Below, one piece after another: positions 7,966-17,400 of a DNA stretch of 64,000 nucleotides. The position numbers and the translations under genes were made by a program. Positions within the stretch are counted from its first letter, which is position 1. Each line of letters opens with the position of its first letter. Below the pieces are notes generated by a model. The model searched no databases. It worked only from the letters and a program-made list of their open reading frames with translations, and was not told the origin of the DNA. The stretch lies in assembly GCF_003986935.1 (NCBI RefSeq), contig NZ_RJZE01000020.1, positions 96,626 to 160,625 of the forward strand, in the 5' to 3' direction. This DNA is from Paraburkholderia kururiensis JCM 10599 = LMG 19447. GTDB taxonomy: Bacteria; Pseudomonadota; Gammaproteobacteria; Burkholderiales; Burkholderiaceae.

Positions 7966-10620
7966 ATGTCGAAAGCACTGATCATCGCCGAGAAGCCGTC
8001 CGTCGCGAACGACATCGCACGCGCTTTGGGCGGCTTCACCAAGCATGACGAATACTACGAAAGCGACGAATACGTGCTTTCGTCCGCTGTCGGCCATCTG
8101 CTCGAGATCGCTGCCCCCGAAGAGTACGAGGTCAAGCGCGGCAAATGGAGCTTCGCGCATCTGCCCGTCATCCCGCCCCACTTCGACCTGAATCCCATCG
8201 CGAAAAGCGAGTCGCGGCTCAAGGTGCTCACGAGGCTGATGAAGCGCAAGGACGTCGACCGCCTCATCAACGCATGTGACGCGGGGCGCGAAGGCGAGCT
8301 GATCTTCCGTCTCATCGCGCAGCACGCAAAAGCGAAGCAGCCCGTCCAGCGGCTGTGGCTGCAATCGATGACGCCCGCCGCCATCCGCGAAGGCTTCGCC
8401 CATCTGCGCAGCGACGAAGACATGCAGCCGCTCGCGGATGCTGCCCGCTGCCGGTCGGAAGCCGACTGGCTGGTCGGGATCAACGGCACGCGCGCCATGA
8501 CCGCGTTCAACAGCAAGGGCGGCGGCTTCTTCCTCACAACGGTGGGTCGCGTGCAGACGCCGACGCTTTCCATCGTCGTGGAGCGCGAAGAAAAGATTCG
8601 CCGCTTCGTGCCGCGCGACTACTGGGAAGTGCGCGCCGAGTTTGTGTGCGCCGCCGGTTTCTACGAGGGGCGCTGGTTCGACCCGAAGTTCAAGCGCGAC
8701 GAGTTCGATCCGGAGAAGCGCGAATCGCGCCTGTGGAGCCTGCCCGCAGCGGAAACCATCGTCGCCGCGTGCCGCGGCCAGTTGGGCACGGTCACCGAGG
8801 AATCGAAGCCTTCAACGCAGCTGTCCCCCCTGCTCTTCGACTTGACCAGCCTGCAGCGCGAAGCGAACGGCCGCTTCGGCTTTTCAGCCAAGAACACGCT
8901 GGGCCTCGCCCAAGCGCTGTACGAAAAGCACAAGGTGCTCACCTATCCGCGTACCGACGCACGCGCGCTGCCGGAAGACTATATCGGCACCGTAAAGAGC
9001 ACCCTGGAAATGCTCAAGGAGAGCAACAACTACCTGCCGCACGCGAAGCAGGTGCTCGACAAAGGCTGGGTGAAGCCGAACAAGCGCATCTTCGATAACT
9101 CGAAGATCAGCGACCACTTCGCCATCATCCCCACGCTGCAGGCGCCGAAGGCGCTGTCCGAGCCGGAACAGAAGCTCTACGACCTCGTCGTGAAGCGCTT
9201 CCTCGCCGTGTTCTTCCCCGCAGCTGAATACCGCGTGACGACGCGCATCACCGAAGTCGTCGGCCATCACTTCAAGACCGAAGGCAAGGTGCTGATCGAG
9301 CCGGGCTGGCTGCAGGTATACGGCCGGGACGCGGGCGGCGACGACGCCAACCTCGTACCCGTGCAGAAGGACGAGAAGGTCGAGACTGACAAGATCGCCG
9401 CCCATCAGCTCACCACCAAACCGCCCGCACGCTACAACGAAGCCACGCTGCTGTCGGCCATGGAAGGCGCGGGCAAACTCGTCGAAGACGACGAGTTGCG
9501 CGAGGCCATGGCCGCGAAGGGGCTCGGTACGCCGGCCACGCGCGCGGCCATTATCGAAGGTCTGCTCGGCGAGAAGTATCTGGTTCGGGAAGGGCGCGAA
9601 CTGATTCCAACGGCCAAGGCGTTCCAGCTGATGACGCTGCTGCGCGGCCTCGGCGTCAAGGAGTTGACCGCGCCCGAACTCACCGGCGAATGGGAACACA
9701 AGCTCGCCCAGATGGAGCACGGCAACTTGCATCGCGACGCGTTCATGCAGGAAATTGCCCGCATGACGCAGACCATCGTGAAGCGCGCGAAGGAGTACGA
9801 CTCCGACACCATTCCCGGCGACTATGCGACGCTCGAAACGCCGTGCCCGAACTGTGGCGGGCAGGTGAAGGAAAACTACCGGCGCTTCGCGTGCACGAAG
9901 TGCGAGTTCTCGATCTCGAAAATTCCGGGTGGCCGGCAATTCGAGATTCCGGAAGTCGAAGAACTCCTTCAGAAAAAGGAGATTGGTCCGCTCTCAGGGT
10001 TCCGCAGCAAGATGGGCCGGCCGTTCTCGGCCATCCTCAAGCTCTCGTTCGACGACGAAACAAAGAACTACAAGCTCGAGTTCGACTTTGGCCAGGATCA
10101 GGGTGGCGAGGACGGCGAGGCACCCGACTTCTCCGACCAGGAGCCCGTGGGCGCCTGCCCGAAATGCAAGGCGCGCGTGTTCGAGCACGGCATGAGCTAT
10201 GTGTGCGAGAACTCGGTCGCCAATCCGAAGACCTGCGATTTCCGCTCGGGCAAGGTGATCCTGCAACAGGAAATCTCGCGCGATCAGATGGCGAAGCTGC
10301 TGACCGAAGGCCGAACGGATCTGCTGACCAGCTTCAAGTCGTCGCGCACGGGCCGCAACTTCAAGGCGTTCCTGGTGAAACAGAACGACGGCAAGATCGG
10401 CTTCGAGTTCGAGAAAAAGGAGCCTGCCGCTGGAAAGACTGCCGCCAAAACGGCCGCGAAAAAGACGGCGGCAACAGTGGGCGCAGAGGCAGAAGGCGAT
10501 GGCGACACGGTGACCGAAACCGTCGCCGTGACGCCGGCGCGCAAGACGGCCGCGGCGAAGACCGCGCCGGCACGCAAGGTGGCCGCGAAGAAGACAGTGG
10601 CGCGCAAGACCGGATCGTAA
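7966..10620 (+). CDS. topB: DNA topoisomerase III
   Basis: A type IA topoisomerase of 884 residues that relaxes and decatenates DNA. The Toprim domain starts IIAEKPSVA and has the acidic DAGREGE motif; the active-site tyrosine is Tyr327 in LTYPRTDAR. After the core come a four-cysteine zinc-finger-like segment (CPNCGG...CTKC, near residues 626-647), a second cysteine pair (CPKC) and a C-terminal tail of about 65 residues rich in Lys, Ala and Thr resembling histone H1-like tails. ATG at 7966 gives the canonical start MSKALIIAEKPS. Confidence 0.95.
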   Translation: MSKALIIAEKPSVANDIARALGGFTKHDEYYESDEYVLSSAVGHLLEIAAPEEYEVKRGKWSFAHLPVIPPHFDLNPIAKSESRLKVLTRLMKRKDVDRLINACDAGREGELIFRLIAQHAKAKQPVQRLWLQSMTPAAIREGFAHLRSDEDMQPLADAARCRSEADWLVGINGTRAMTAFNSKGGGFFLTTVGRVQTPTLSIVVEREEKIRRFVPRDYWEVRAEFVCAAGFYEGRWFDPKFKRDEFDPEKRESRLWSLPAAETIVAACRGQLGTVTEESKPSTQLSPLLFDLTSLQREANGRFGFSAKNTLGLAQALYEKHKVLTYPRTDARALPEDYIGTVKSTLEMLKESNNYLPHAKQVLDKGWVKPNKRIFDNSKISDHFAIIPTLQAPKALSEPEQKLYDLVVKRFLAVFFPAAEYRVTTRITEVVGHHFKTEGKVLIEPGWLQVYGRDAGGDDANLVPVQKDEKVETDKIAAHQLTTKPPARYNEATLLSAMEGAGKLVEDDELREAMAAKGLGTPATRAAIIEGLLGEKYLVREGRELIPTAKAFQLMTLLRGLGVKELTAPELTGEWEHKLAQMEHGNLHRDAFMQEIARMTQTIVKRAKEYDSDTIPGDYATLETPCPNCGGQVKENYRRFACTKCEFSISKIPGGRQFEIPEVEELLQKKEIGPLSGFRSKMGRPFSAILKLSFDDETKNYKLEFDFGQDQGGEDGEAPDFSDQEPVGACPKCKARVFEHGMSYVCENSVANPKTCDFRSGKVILQQEISRDQMAKLLTEGRTDLLTSFKSSRTGRNFKAFLVKQNDGKIGFEFEKKEPAAGKTAAKTAAKKTAATVGAEAEGDGDTVTETVAVTPARKTAAAKTAPARKVAAKKTVARKTGS

Positions 10621-10710
10621 GTCACGGCACGCCTGCGAGCGCGCCGTGAAGTCCACGCCGCCGTCCCTCGCTTCTTCAAAGCCAGAACACCAGGACGTGT
10701 GAAGCAAAAG

Positions 10711-10737
10711 AAGCGCAGCCGCGGCTGCGCTTTTTTA
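10711..10737 (+). terminator. Rho-independent terminator of topB
   Basis: A perfect GC-rich inverted repeat (AGCGCAGCC / GGCTGCGCT) followed directly by TTTTTTATTT, 90 bases after the topB stop. Confidence 0.9.
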
Positions 10738-10828
10738 TTTCGCGAGGGAAACCTGCCTCCCGGAAATTATCCCGGCGGCAGGCCGCGAACTTGCATCGCC
10801 CCTTCCCGCCGCGCGAGTCGAACCAGAA

Positions 10829-11926
10829 TCAAACCGGCGACGCCGCGCTCGACCGGCGTACACGCCCTGGCGAGCGCTGCGTCTTCGGCGAAATCTCACG
10901 ATCGAGCAAACTCGAGAGCGGTTCGGCACCGTCGAACGCTTCGGGCGCCAACATCTCGCCGTCCGCATGCGCGGCGACGCCGGCAGCCGGGCGCCCATAG
11001 CCGTCCTTGATCCACTGCTCGCCCAGCACGCCGTTCGGCGTCTGGCTGAAATGCTCCACCAGGTGATCGATGAACGTGCGCACCTTCGCCGGCAGATGGC
11101 GCCGGCTCGGGTACGCGATATTGAGTTCGACCTGCGGCAGCCGGTAGTCGCCCAGCAGGCGCACCAGCCGCCCGCGCGTCATGTCGCGGCCAATCAGGTA
11201 GCTGGGCAGGATCGCGATACCCATGCCGAGCAACGCGAACTGACGCAGCATCTCGGTGTTGTTCGCGACGACCACGTTAGTGGGGCGCACCCGCACCTCG
11301 CCCTCGGGACCGGTGAATACGCGCTCGTCACCCCAGTATTCGGAAGGCGGCGACAGGCACGGATGCTCCATCAGATGCTCCGGACGCGTGGGCGTGCCGT
11401 GCTTTTCCAGATAGGCCGGCGTGGCGCAGACGGTCATGCAGCCGGTGGTGAGGCGCCGCGTCACGATACTGGCGCCGCGCATCTGCCGGGCAACCACCAC
11501 GCCCACGTCGAAGCCTTCTTCCACGAGGTCGACCTGCCGGTCGACCAACGTGACGTCCGGAATCACCTTCGGATAGCGTTCCGCGTAGGTTTGCAGCACC
11601 GGCGCGAGATTGTGCAGCCCGAACACCACGGGCGCCACGATACGCAGCGTGCCGACCGGCTCATGGTTGCGGGCCACCACCATCTGCTCCACGTCTTCCA
11701 GTTCGTCCAGGATCTGACGCGCGCGTTCCAGGTAGACCTGGCCCGACTCGGTCAGCGAGAGGCTGCGCGTCGTCCGGTTCAGCAAGCGAGTACCCAGCCT
11801 ACCTTCCAGGTCCGCAACGTGACGCGTGGCAACTGCATTCGAAATGTCCATCGCGCTGGCGGCGCGGGCGAAGCTGCCGAGATCCGCCACCTTGACGAAT
11901 ACCCGCATCGACTGCAAATGATCCAT
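10829..11926 (-). CDS. LysR-type transcriptional regulator
   Basis: A 365-residue LysR-family regulator. Residues 1-60 form the winged helix-turn-helix (MRVFVKVADLGSFARAA...), followed by a periplasmic-binding-like effector domain. Unlike typical members of about 300 residues, it has a C-terminal extension of about 60 residues rich in Gly, Ala, Arg and Ser with no recognisable domain. ATG at 11926 has AGGAG at 6 bases. No divergent target gene is adjacent; the upstream neighbour is the 3' end of pckG, so the regulon cannot be guessed. Confidence 0.9.
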   Translation of the reverse strand: MDHLQSMRVFVKVADLGSFARAASAMDISNAVATRHVADLEGRLGTRLLNRTTRSLSLTESGQVYLERARQILDELEDVEQMVVARNHEPVGTLRIVAPVVFGLHNLAPVLQTYAERYPKVIPDVTLVDRQVDLVEEGFDVGVVVARQMRGASIVTRRLTTGCMTVCATPAYLEKHGTPTRPEHLMEHPCLSPPSEYWGDERVFTGPEGEVRVRPTNVVVANNTEMLRQFALLGMGIAILPSYLIGRDMTRGRLVRLLGDYRLPQVELNIAYPSRRHLPAKVRTFIDHLVEHFSQTPNGVLGEQWIKDGYGRPAAGVAAHADGEMLAPEAFDGAEPLSSLLDREISPKTQRSPGRVRRSSAASPV

Positions 11927-12276
11927 GTGAAACTCCTGCCGTTTATTACTTATGCCTTTCGGAGGCCATAGGCGAATTCGGAATTCTCCTACGACTCCCA
12001 AGTTCGTGCAGAAGTTGCCTAAGAAGCCGTTAAATTTCCTTAAATTCGTGCCAATGTGGACTTTCCCGCAAATCTGATCCGTCCATTGTTCCTCGACAGG
12101 AAACAATCTGCTGCGACGCAATGGGGAGGAACGCTTCGACGAACAAATGGCTACATGGCGGCGGGGATAGCGCAAAGCGGGGACAAACCAACGCTCGAGC
12201 AAACCTGTCACGGCTGCCAGAAAAGCCAAGAAAAAAGCCGCCCGAAGGCGGCTTCAAAGCGAAGCAGGCGCTCACA
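11927..12276. other. Intergenic region between LysR gene and pckG
   Basis: 350 bases without a convincing gene. It holds the pckG terminator at 12231-12254 and, nearer 11926, AT-richer sequence that probably carries the promoter of the LysR gene. No operator dyad could be assigned. Confidence 0.5.
12231..12254 (-). terminator. Rho-independent terminator of pckG
   Basis: The inverted repeat AAGCCGCC / GGCGGCTT with a CGAA loop ends in a run of six T on the minus strand, 22 bases after the pckG stop. Confidence 0.88.
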
Positions 12277-14136
12277 TCACGTTGCAGACAGGCGCTTCTC
12301 CAGCGCTTCGCGCGCCTCGTTCAACGCGGGCGGCAAGCGGTGCTGCAGCGTGTCGAAGAGTTCGGCGTGCAGTCGCAGCTCACTTCGCCACGCGTCTGTG
12401 TCGACGGACATCACCAGATCAAACTGCGCTTCGGTGAAATCGAGCCCGCTCCAGTCCAGGTCGTCGTAGCGCGGCGAAACGCCGAACGCGTGCTCGTCGC
12501 CGTCGGCTTTGTCGTCCACGCGGCTCACCATCCAGTCCAGCACCCGCATGTTCTCGCCGAAACCCGGCCATACGAACTTGCCATCCGGCCCCTTGCGGAA
12601 CCAGTTCACGCAGAAGATCTTCGGCAGCTTCGCGCCCAATTGCGTGAGGCGCGCGCCCACCGCCAGCCAGTGCGCAAAGTAGTCGCTCATGTTGTAGCCG
12701 CAGAACGGCAGCATGGCGAACGGGTCGCGCCGCACCACGCCCTGCTGGCCCGCCGCCGCGGCCGTGGTCTCGGAGCCCATCGTCGCGGCCATATAGACGC
12801 CCTCCACCCAGTTGCGTGCCTCGGTGACGAGCGGCACCGTGGTGGAACGGCGGCCGCCAAATACGAAGGCATCGATAGGCACGCCGGCCGGGTTCTCCCA
12901 ATCCGGATCGATCGACGGACATTGCGAAGCCGGCGCCGTGAAGCGCGCGTTCGGATGCGCCGCCTTGCGGCCGGTTTCCCTGGCGATTTCGGGCGTCCAG
13001 TCCTGGCCCTGCCAGTCGATCAGGTGTGCCGGCGGCTCGTCGGTCATGCCTTCCCACCAGACGTCGCCGTCGTCCGTGAGCGCGACGTTCGTGAAGATGA
13101 CGTTCGCCTTGAGCGTCGCCATCGCGTTGTAGTTCGTCTTCTCGCTCGTGCCCGGCGCCACGCCGAAATAGCCCGCTTCGGGGTTGATCGCGTAGAGGCG
13201 ACCGTCCTTGCCCGGCTTGATCCAGGCGATATCGTCGCCGATCGTCGAAATTTGCCAGCCGTTCATGCCCGGAGGCGGAATCAGCATCGCGAAATTGGTC
13301 TTGCCGCAGGCCGACGGAAACGCCGCCGCGACATGGAACTTGCGCCCTTCGGGCGTCGTCACGCCGAGAATCAGCATGTGTTCGGCGAGCCAGCCCTCGT
13401 CGCGGCCCATCGTCGACGCAATGCGCAGCGCAAAGCACTTCTTGCCGAGCAGCGCATTGCCGCCGTAGCCGGAGCCGTAGCTCCAGATCTCGCGGGTCTC
13501 CGGGAAATGGACGATGTACTTCGTGTCGTTGCACGGCCACGCCACGTCCTGCTGCCCCGCGGCAAGCGGCGCGCCCACCGAATGCACGCACGGCACGAAG
13601 TCGCCGTCTTCGCCCAGCACGTCGTACACCTTGCGGCCCATGCGCGTCATGATGCGCATGTTCACGACCACGTACGGGCTATCCGAAAGCTCCACGCCGA
13701 TGTGCGCGATGGGCGAGCCGAGCGGCCCCATCGAAAACGGCACGACGTACATCGTGCGGCCGCGCATCGCACCGTCGAAGAGACCATCAAGGGTGGCGCG
13801 CATCTCGCCGGGTGCCACCCAGTTGTTGGTGGGGCCCGCATCCTCCTTGCGCTGCGAGCAGATGAACGTGCGGTCTTCCACGCGCGCGACGTCGGACGGC
13901 GACGAACACGCCAGATACGAATTCGGCCGCTTCTCGGGATTGAGCTTTCTCAGCGTGCCGGCCTCCACCATCTGCGCGCACAGGCGGTCGTATTCCTCCT
14001 GCGAACCGTCGCACCAGACCACGCGCGCGGGTTTCGTCAGCGCGGCGACGCGCTGCACCCATTCGATGAGCTTGCGGTGTTTGACCCAGGCCGGCGCTTC
14101 TACGGCGGCTTGACCTGCAAAGGCGGGATGGTTCAT
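12277..14136 (-). CDS. pckG: Phosphoenolpyruvate carboxykinase (GTP)
   Basis: The enzyme converts oxaloacetate and GTP to PEP, CO2 and GDP, the first committed step of gluconeogenesis. The 619-residue protein carries the nucleotide loop FPSACGKTNFAM and the metal/substrate region with the FGGRRSTTVPL segment, both typical of the GTP-dependent family. ATG at 14136 (MNHPAFAG) has GGAGA at 7 bases and fits the usual length; longer versions would add 38 non-conserved residues. The gene is divergent from the D-2-hydroxyacid dehydrogenase. Confidence 0.96.
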   Translation of the reverse strand: MNHPAFAGQAAVEAPAWVKHRKLIEWVQRVAALTKPARVVWCDGSQEEYDRLCAQMVEAGTLRKLNPEKRPNSYLACSSPSDVARVEDRTFICSQRKEDAGPTNNWVAPGEMRATLDGLFDGAMRGRTMYVVPFSMGPLGSPIAHIGVELSDSPYVVVNMRIMTRMGRKVYDVLGEDGDFVPCVHSVGAPLAAGQQDVAWPCNDTKYIVHFPETREIWSYGSGYGGNALLGKKCFALRIASTMGRDEGWLAEHMLILGVTTPEGRKFHVAAAFPSACGKTNFAMLIPPPGMNGWQISTIGDDIAWIKPGKDGRLYAINPEAGYFGVAPGTSEKTNYNAMATLKANVIFTNVALTDDGDVWWEGMTDEPPAHLIDWQGQDWTPEIARETGRKAAHPNARFTAPASQCPSIDPDWENPAGVPIDAFVFGGRRSTTVPLVTEARNWVEGVYMAATMGSETTAAAAGQQGVVRRDPFAMLPFCGYNMSDYFAHWLAVGARLTQLGAKLPKIFCVNWFRKGPDGKFVWPGFGENMRVLDWMVSRVDDKADGDEHAFGVSPRYDDLDWSGLDFTEAQFDLVMSVDTDAWRSELRLHAELFDTLQHRLPPALNEAREALEKRLSAT

Positions 14137-14491
14137 CGAGCTGTCTCCGTTTTGTAAAAAGTAAAGGGAAAACGGCACGAGCCACGAGACGCTGCTGCGA
14201 GAGGCGGCGCGGTCTCGCCACGCAACATGCGGGGGCAAGAGGGAGCGCAAATCGTCAAGGGCCCTGCAGCCTGTCGTTCGAAACCGTCTGTAAAGCGGCT
14301 TGCATCGAGACGCGACAAGCTGTTAAAAACGCGGTAAATCTGTCTTGCATGACGCGGTGCGGCGCCGCTACGGCGCTGCAAGCAACACGACACAATCACG
14401 ATTCGTACCACCATGGACGCCGCGCTTCGGTGGGACAGCCAGCATATCGCTCCGTTCCGCACCTCGTGGTGCGTCGCAAAACTCAAACGCC
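14137..14491. other. Divergent promoter region of pckG and the 2-hydroxyacid dehydrogenase gene
   Basis: 355 bases between two divergent starts. No RNA gene, terminator or clear dyad was found; the region presumably carries both promoters. Confidence 0.45.
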
Positions 14492-15505
14492 ATGAAAATT
14501 GCCATCCTCGACGACTATCAGGACGCCGTTCGCAAACTCGACTGCTTTCAACTGCTGGCCAATCACGAGGTCAAGGTCTTCAACAACACCGTGCGCGGAC
14601 TCGGACAACTGGCGAGCCGCCTTGCCGAAGTCGATGCGCTGGTGCTGATCCGCGAACGGACCCGCATCACCTCGCAACTGCTCGACAAACTCCCCCACCT
14701 TCGGATGATCAGCCAGACGGGTAAGGTGTCGAGCCACATCGATCTGGCCGCCTGTACCGAGCGCGGCATCGCCGTGCTGGAAGGCGCCGGCTCGCCCGTG
14801 GCGCCGGCCGAACTGACGTGGGCCCTCATCATGGCGGCCCAGCGGCGCATTCCGCAATACGTGGCAAACCTTAAGCAAGGGGCCTGGCAGCAGTCGGGAT
14901 TGAAGACCTCGGCGCTGCCGCCGAACTTCGGGCTGGGCCAGGTGATGCGCGGCCAGACGCTCGGCATCTGGGGCTACGGCAAGATCGGCCGGCTCGTGGC
15001 CGGTTACGGCAAGGCGTTCGGCATGAACGTTTTGATCTGGGGCCGCGAACACTCGCTGGAAGCCGCACGTGCCGACGGCTATACGACAGCGGAAAGCCGC
15101 GAGGCCTTGTTCGAACAGAGCGACGTGCTCACGCTCCACCTTCGCCTGCACGACGACACGCGCGGCATCGTCAAGCTCGACGACCTCATGCGCATGAAGC
15201 CCACGGCGCTGCTCGTCAACACGAGCCGCGCCGAGCTGCTGGAAGAGAACGCGCTGGTCAACGCGCTATCGCGCAACCGGCCCGGGATGGTGGCCGTGGA
15301 CGTCTACGAAAGCGAGCCGATTCTGCAAGGCTATAGCCTGCTGCGCATGGAGAACGTGATCTGCACGCCGCACATCGGCTACGTGGAACGGGAGAGCTAC
15401 GAACTGTATTTCAGCGCTGCGTTCCGCAACATTCTCGCCTTCGATAGCGGCGACACGTCGAGCGTGGCGAACCCCGATGCGTTGCAGGGTGGGCGCCGGA
15501 GGTAA
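14492..15505 (+). CDS. D-2-hydroxyacid dehydrogenase family protein
   Basis: A 337-residue NAD(P)-dependent dehydrogenase of the 2-hydroxyacid family. The nucleotide-binding loop is GIWGYGKIGRLVAGYG, and the catalytic Arg (NTSRAELL), Glu (VYESEP) and His (CTPHIGY) are all present. The substrate is not determinable; the family includes glycerate, lactate and phosphoglycerate enzymes. ATG at 14492 starts MKIAILDDYQD, typical for the subfamily; reading upstream adds a low-quality leader. It is divergent from pckG. Confidence 0.88.
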   Translation: MKIAILDDYQDAVRKLDCFQLLANHEVKVFNNTVRGLGQLASRLAEVDALVLIRERTRITSQLLDKLPHLRMISQTGKVSSHIDLAACTERGIAVLEGAGSPVAPAELTWALIMAAQRRIPQYVANLKQGAWQQSGLKTSALPPNFGLGQVMRGQTLGIWGYGKIGRLVAGYGKAFGMNVLIWGREHSLEAARADGYTTAESREALFEQSDVLTLHLRLHDDTRGIVKLDDLMRMKPTALLVNTSRAELLEENALVNALSRNRPGMVAVDVYESEPILQGYSLLRMENVICTPHIGYVERESYELYFSAAFRNILAFDSGDTSSVANPDALQGGRRR

Positions 15506-15542
15506 TCGCTGCTGGCTCGTGTGAGCGGCGGGTCGTGATCGA

Positions 15543-16412
15543 TCAGTTCGACTCGCCGGCAAGCTCGAGCAGTTCGGGCGCGCGAGCGAGGAACTGCTCG
15601 CCATCCACGCGGCCGAGGTTGTACGCGTGCTGCATCTGCGAAGGGCTCGTGTAGTCCCAGCTCGAGATCGGCACCTTGCGCGACGGTTGCACATAGATGC
15701 GCTGCTGCGCGCCGTGCGGCACGACAAACATCTGCGGACGCGGATAGAGACGCGTCACCATTACGAGCACGAGGCCTGGGGCAGGGTCGAGTGCGCCGAC
15801 CGGTACGTTATCGACCATGCCGCCATCGAGCACAGGCCGCCCGTTGCGTCGCAATACGGGCGTGAAAGGCGGCGTGCACGATGATTGCAGGATCAGATCG
15901 GCCAGTTCCTCCACCGACGCACACGTCTGCGCCGTCACGAATTCCGGCTGAAAACCGAGCTTGCGGCCAAGCGTGGGGTGCAGCGTCTTGCGAACGTACT
16001 TTTCGATGTTGTAGGCCACGAGCCCGGCTGCCACCGCGCTACGCGCGCCGAGCCAGCGCGGCAGATGCGACACGCCGATGCGAATGGCAGGCGCGTGCTT
16101 CAACTGCTCGAAGCGCTCGCCGTAGATATCGAGCAGCGCCTGACGATAAATGCGGTAGTGAGGAAACACCGACTCGCCGCGCAGCAGATTGCCCCAGTAC
16201 GCGTTGCGCGTGTTGTGACGCAAGGCGTTCTCGTAATAACGCATGACCCAGTCTGCGTCGCGCGTGTAGAGCATGCAGGCGGTGGCTGCGCCCGCCGAGA
16301 TGCCGGCGATCACGCGCGGACGAATATCCAGCTCGGGCCGCACGACGTCCCAGAAACCGGCCTGCCACCAGCAGCGATTTCCGCCGCCGGCAAATACCAC
16401 CTGATCGAACAT
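15543..16412 (-). CDS. Patatin-like phospholipase family protein
   Basis: A 289-residue serine hydrolase. The oxyanion loop GGGNRCWW lies at the N terminus, the nucleophile motif is GISAGA (G-x-S-x-G), and the catalytic aspartate is in the LDGGMVDNVP motif, so the Ser-Asp dyad is intact. No signal peptide is visible. The start has AAGGAAC just upstream. It is convergent with the dehydrogenase gene (37 bases between stops) and follows the thioesterase gene on the same strand. The lipid substrate is unknown. Confidence 0.85.
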   Translation of the reverse strand: MFDQVVFAGGGNRCWWQAGFWDVVRPELDIRPRVIAGISAGAATACMLYTRDADWVMRYYENALRHNTRNAYWGNLLRGESVFPHYRIYRQALLDIYGERFEQLKHAPAIRIGVSHLPRWLGARSAVAAGLVAYNIEKYVRKTLHPTLGRKLGFQPEFVTAQTCASVEELADLILQSSCTPPFTPVLRRNGRPVLDGGMVDNVPVGALDPAPGLVLVMVTRLYPRPQMFVVPHGAQQRIYVQPSRKVPISSWDYTSPSQMQHAYNLGRVDGEQFLARAPELLELAGESN

Positions 16413-16482
16413 GTTGTTCCTTCGGTCCTGCCCGGCTTCGATTTTTTTCTGCTTCCTGCAGGACTCAAAACGCCGCGGCTGC

Positions 16483-16887
16483 TCAGTCGAGCAGCGCGTA
16501 AGTCGTGGTGGCGTGGACGGCCATCTTGCCGTCCTCGTCGAACAGTTCGACTTCGCCGAACACGAGGTTGCGGCCCATTCTCAGCACGCGAGCGGTCACG
16601 AGCACGTCGCCCTTGCGCACGGGCCGCATGAAGCTGATGTTCAGCGAGACGGTGGTCATGGGCCGAAACTCGCCGAGCGCAGCGGAAATGGCGACGATCA
16701 TCGCCGTGTCGGCGGCCGCCATGAACACCTGACCGCAGATCACGCCGCCCGCATGGCGCAGTTCGCCGGAAAACGGCAGCCGCAGCGTGGCACCCTCCTC
16801 GCCGACGGAGACGGGCGTGAGCGCAAGCGCCTTCACCCAGGGGGCAAGCACGCGGTCGAGCAGGCTGCGGATAGCGGTGTCGTCCAT
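16483..16887 (-). CDS. PaaI family hot-dog thioesterase
   Basis: A 134-residue hot-dog fold protein of the PaaI group, expected to hydrolyse acyl-CoA thioesters. The signature RHAGGVICGQVFMAAADTA is the PaaI-type helix region (HGG-type motif with an Ala inserted, HAGG), and the second half ends in the usual strand FGEVELFDEDG...VHATTTYALL. It is upstream of and co-directional with the patatin gene (70 bases between), so the two may share a transcript. Confidence 0.82.
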   Translation of the reverse strand: MDDTAIRSLLDRVLAPWVKALALTPVSVGEEGATLRLPFSGELRHAGGVICGQVFMAAADTAMIVAISAALGEFRPMTTVSLNISFMRPVRKGDVLVTARVLRMGRNLVFGEVELFDEDGKMAVHATTTYALLD

Positions 16888-17070
16888 TGTTTTTGCTGTG
16901 CTTTGTCGTGTCGCGACATGATAGCTGCACGAGGTATCTCACGCCCTGAGGACAGGCTCGAGCCTCGTCAGACGCCCCCCCCTGCACGGCCGGGTCGCAG
17001 AATTTTTTAAGAAAATCGGCGGAAGGGACTAGGCAAGACAGAAAAAGTCCTGCATAATTCGCAGTCTCTT

Positions 17071-17146
17071 GGGGCGTTAGCTCAGTTGGTAGAGCAGCGG
17101 ACTCTTAATCCGTAGGTCGAGTGTTCGAGTCACTCACGCCCCACCA
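17071..17146 (+). tRNA. tRNA-Lys (anticodon CTT), CCA encoded
   Basis: A complete cloverleaf is visible: acceptor GGGGCGT pairs with ACGCCCC, the D arm contains GCTCAGTTGGTAGAGC, the anticodon stem GCGGA/TCCGT encloses the loop CTCTTAA with anticodon CTT, the T arm GAGTG/CACTC encloses TTCGAGT, and the 3' ACCA is encoded. A terminator follows 17 bases later. The accessory block begins directly downstream, so this tRNA may mark an integration site. Confidence 0.97.
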
Positions 17147-17162
17147 AGGAATTCAAGCACTT

Positions 17163-17189
17163 AGCCCAGCCTACACGGCTGGGCTTTTT
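17163..17189 (+). terminator. Terminator of tRNA-Lys
   Basis: The inverted repeat AGCCCAGCC / GGCTGGGCT with a five-base loop is followed by TTTT. Confidence 0.85.
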
Positions 17190-17400
17190 GCTTTCTGGAT
17201 TTCGTGCAGGCATGGTGTAGGCGTTTTGGGTCTGCACCAATCAACATAGATCCATATCGCTAGGCAAACCGCGACGCGCGAAGTCCCGTTGCCTTCGGCT
17301 GCCGGGAGCGAGGTCGGCCCATCGGCGGGCGGCAACTTCGAACACCGGATCTCGCCCAGGACAGTATGCTCACTTTACCGCCTGTCGACGGAGCGCATTG

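Noticed and set aside
12121..14157. A 678-codon open frame on the plus strand opposite pckG
   Set aside because: It mirrors pckG on the other strand, has Arg/His-rich composition with no known domain, and pckG is certain.
17071..17146. tRNA-Lys as an attachment site with a repeated 3' end
   Set aside because: No second copy of the tRNA end and no integrase gene were found by eye; only the position supports it.
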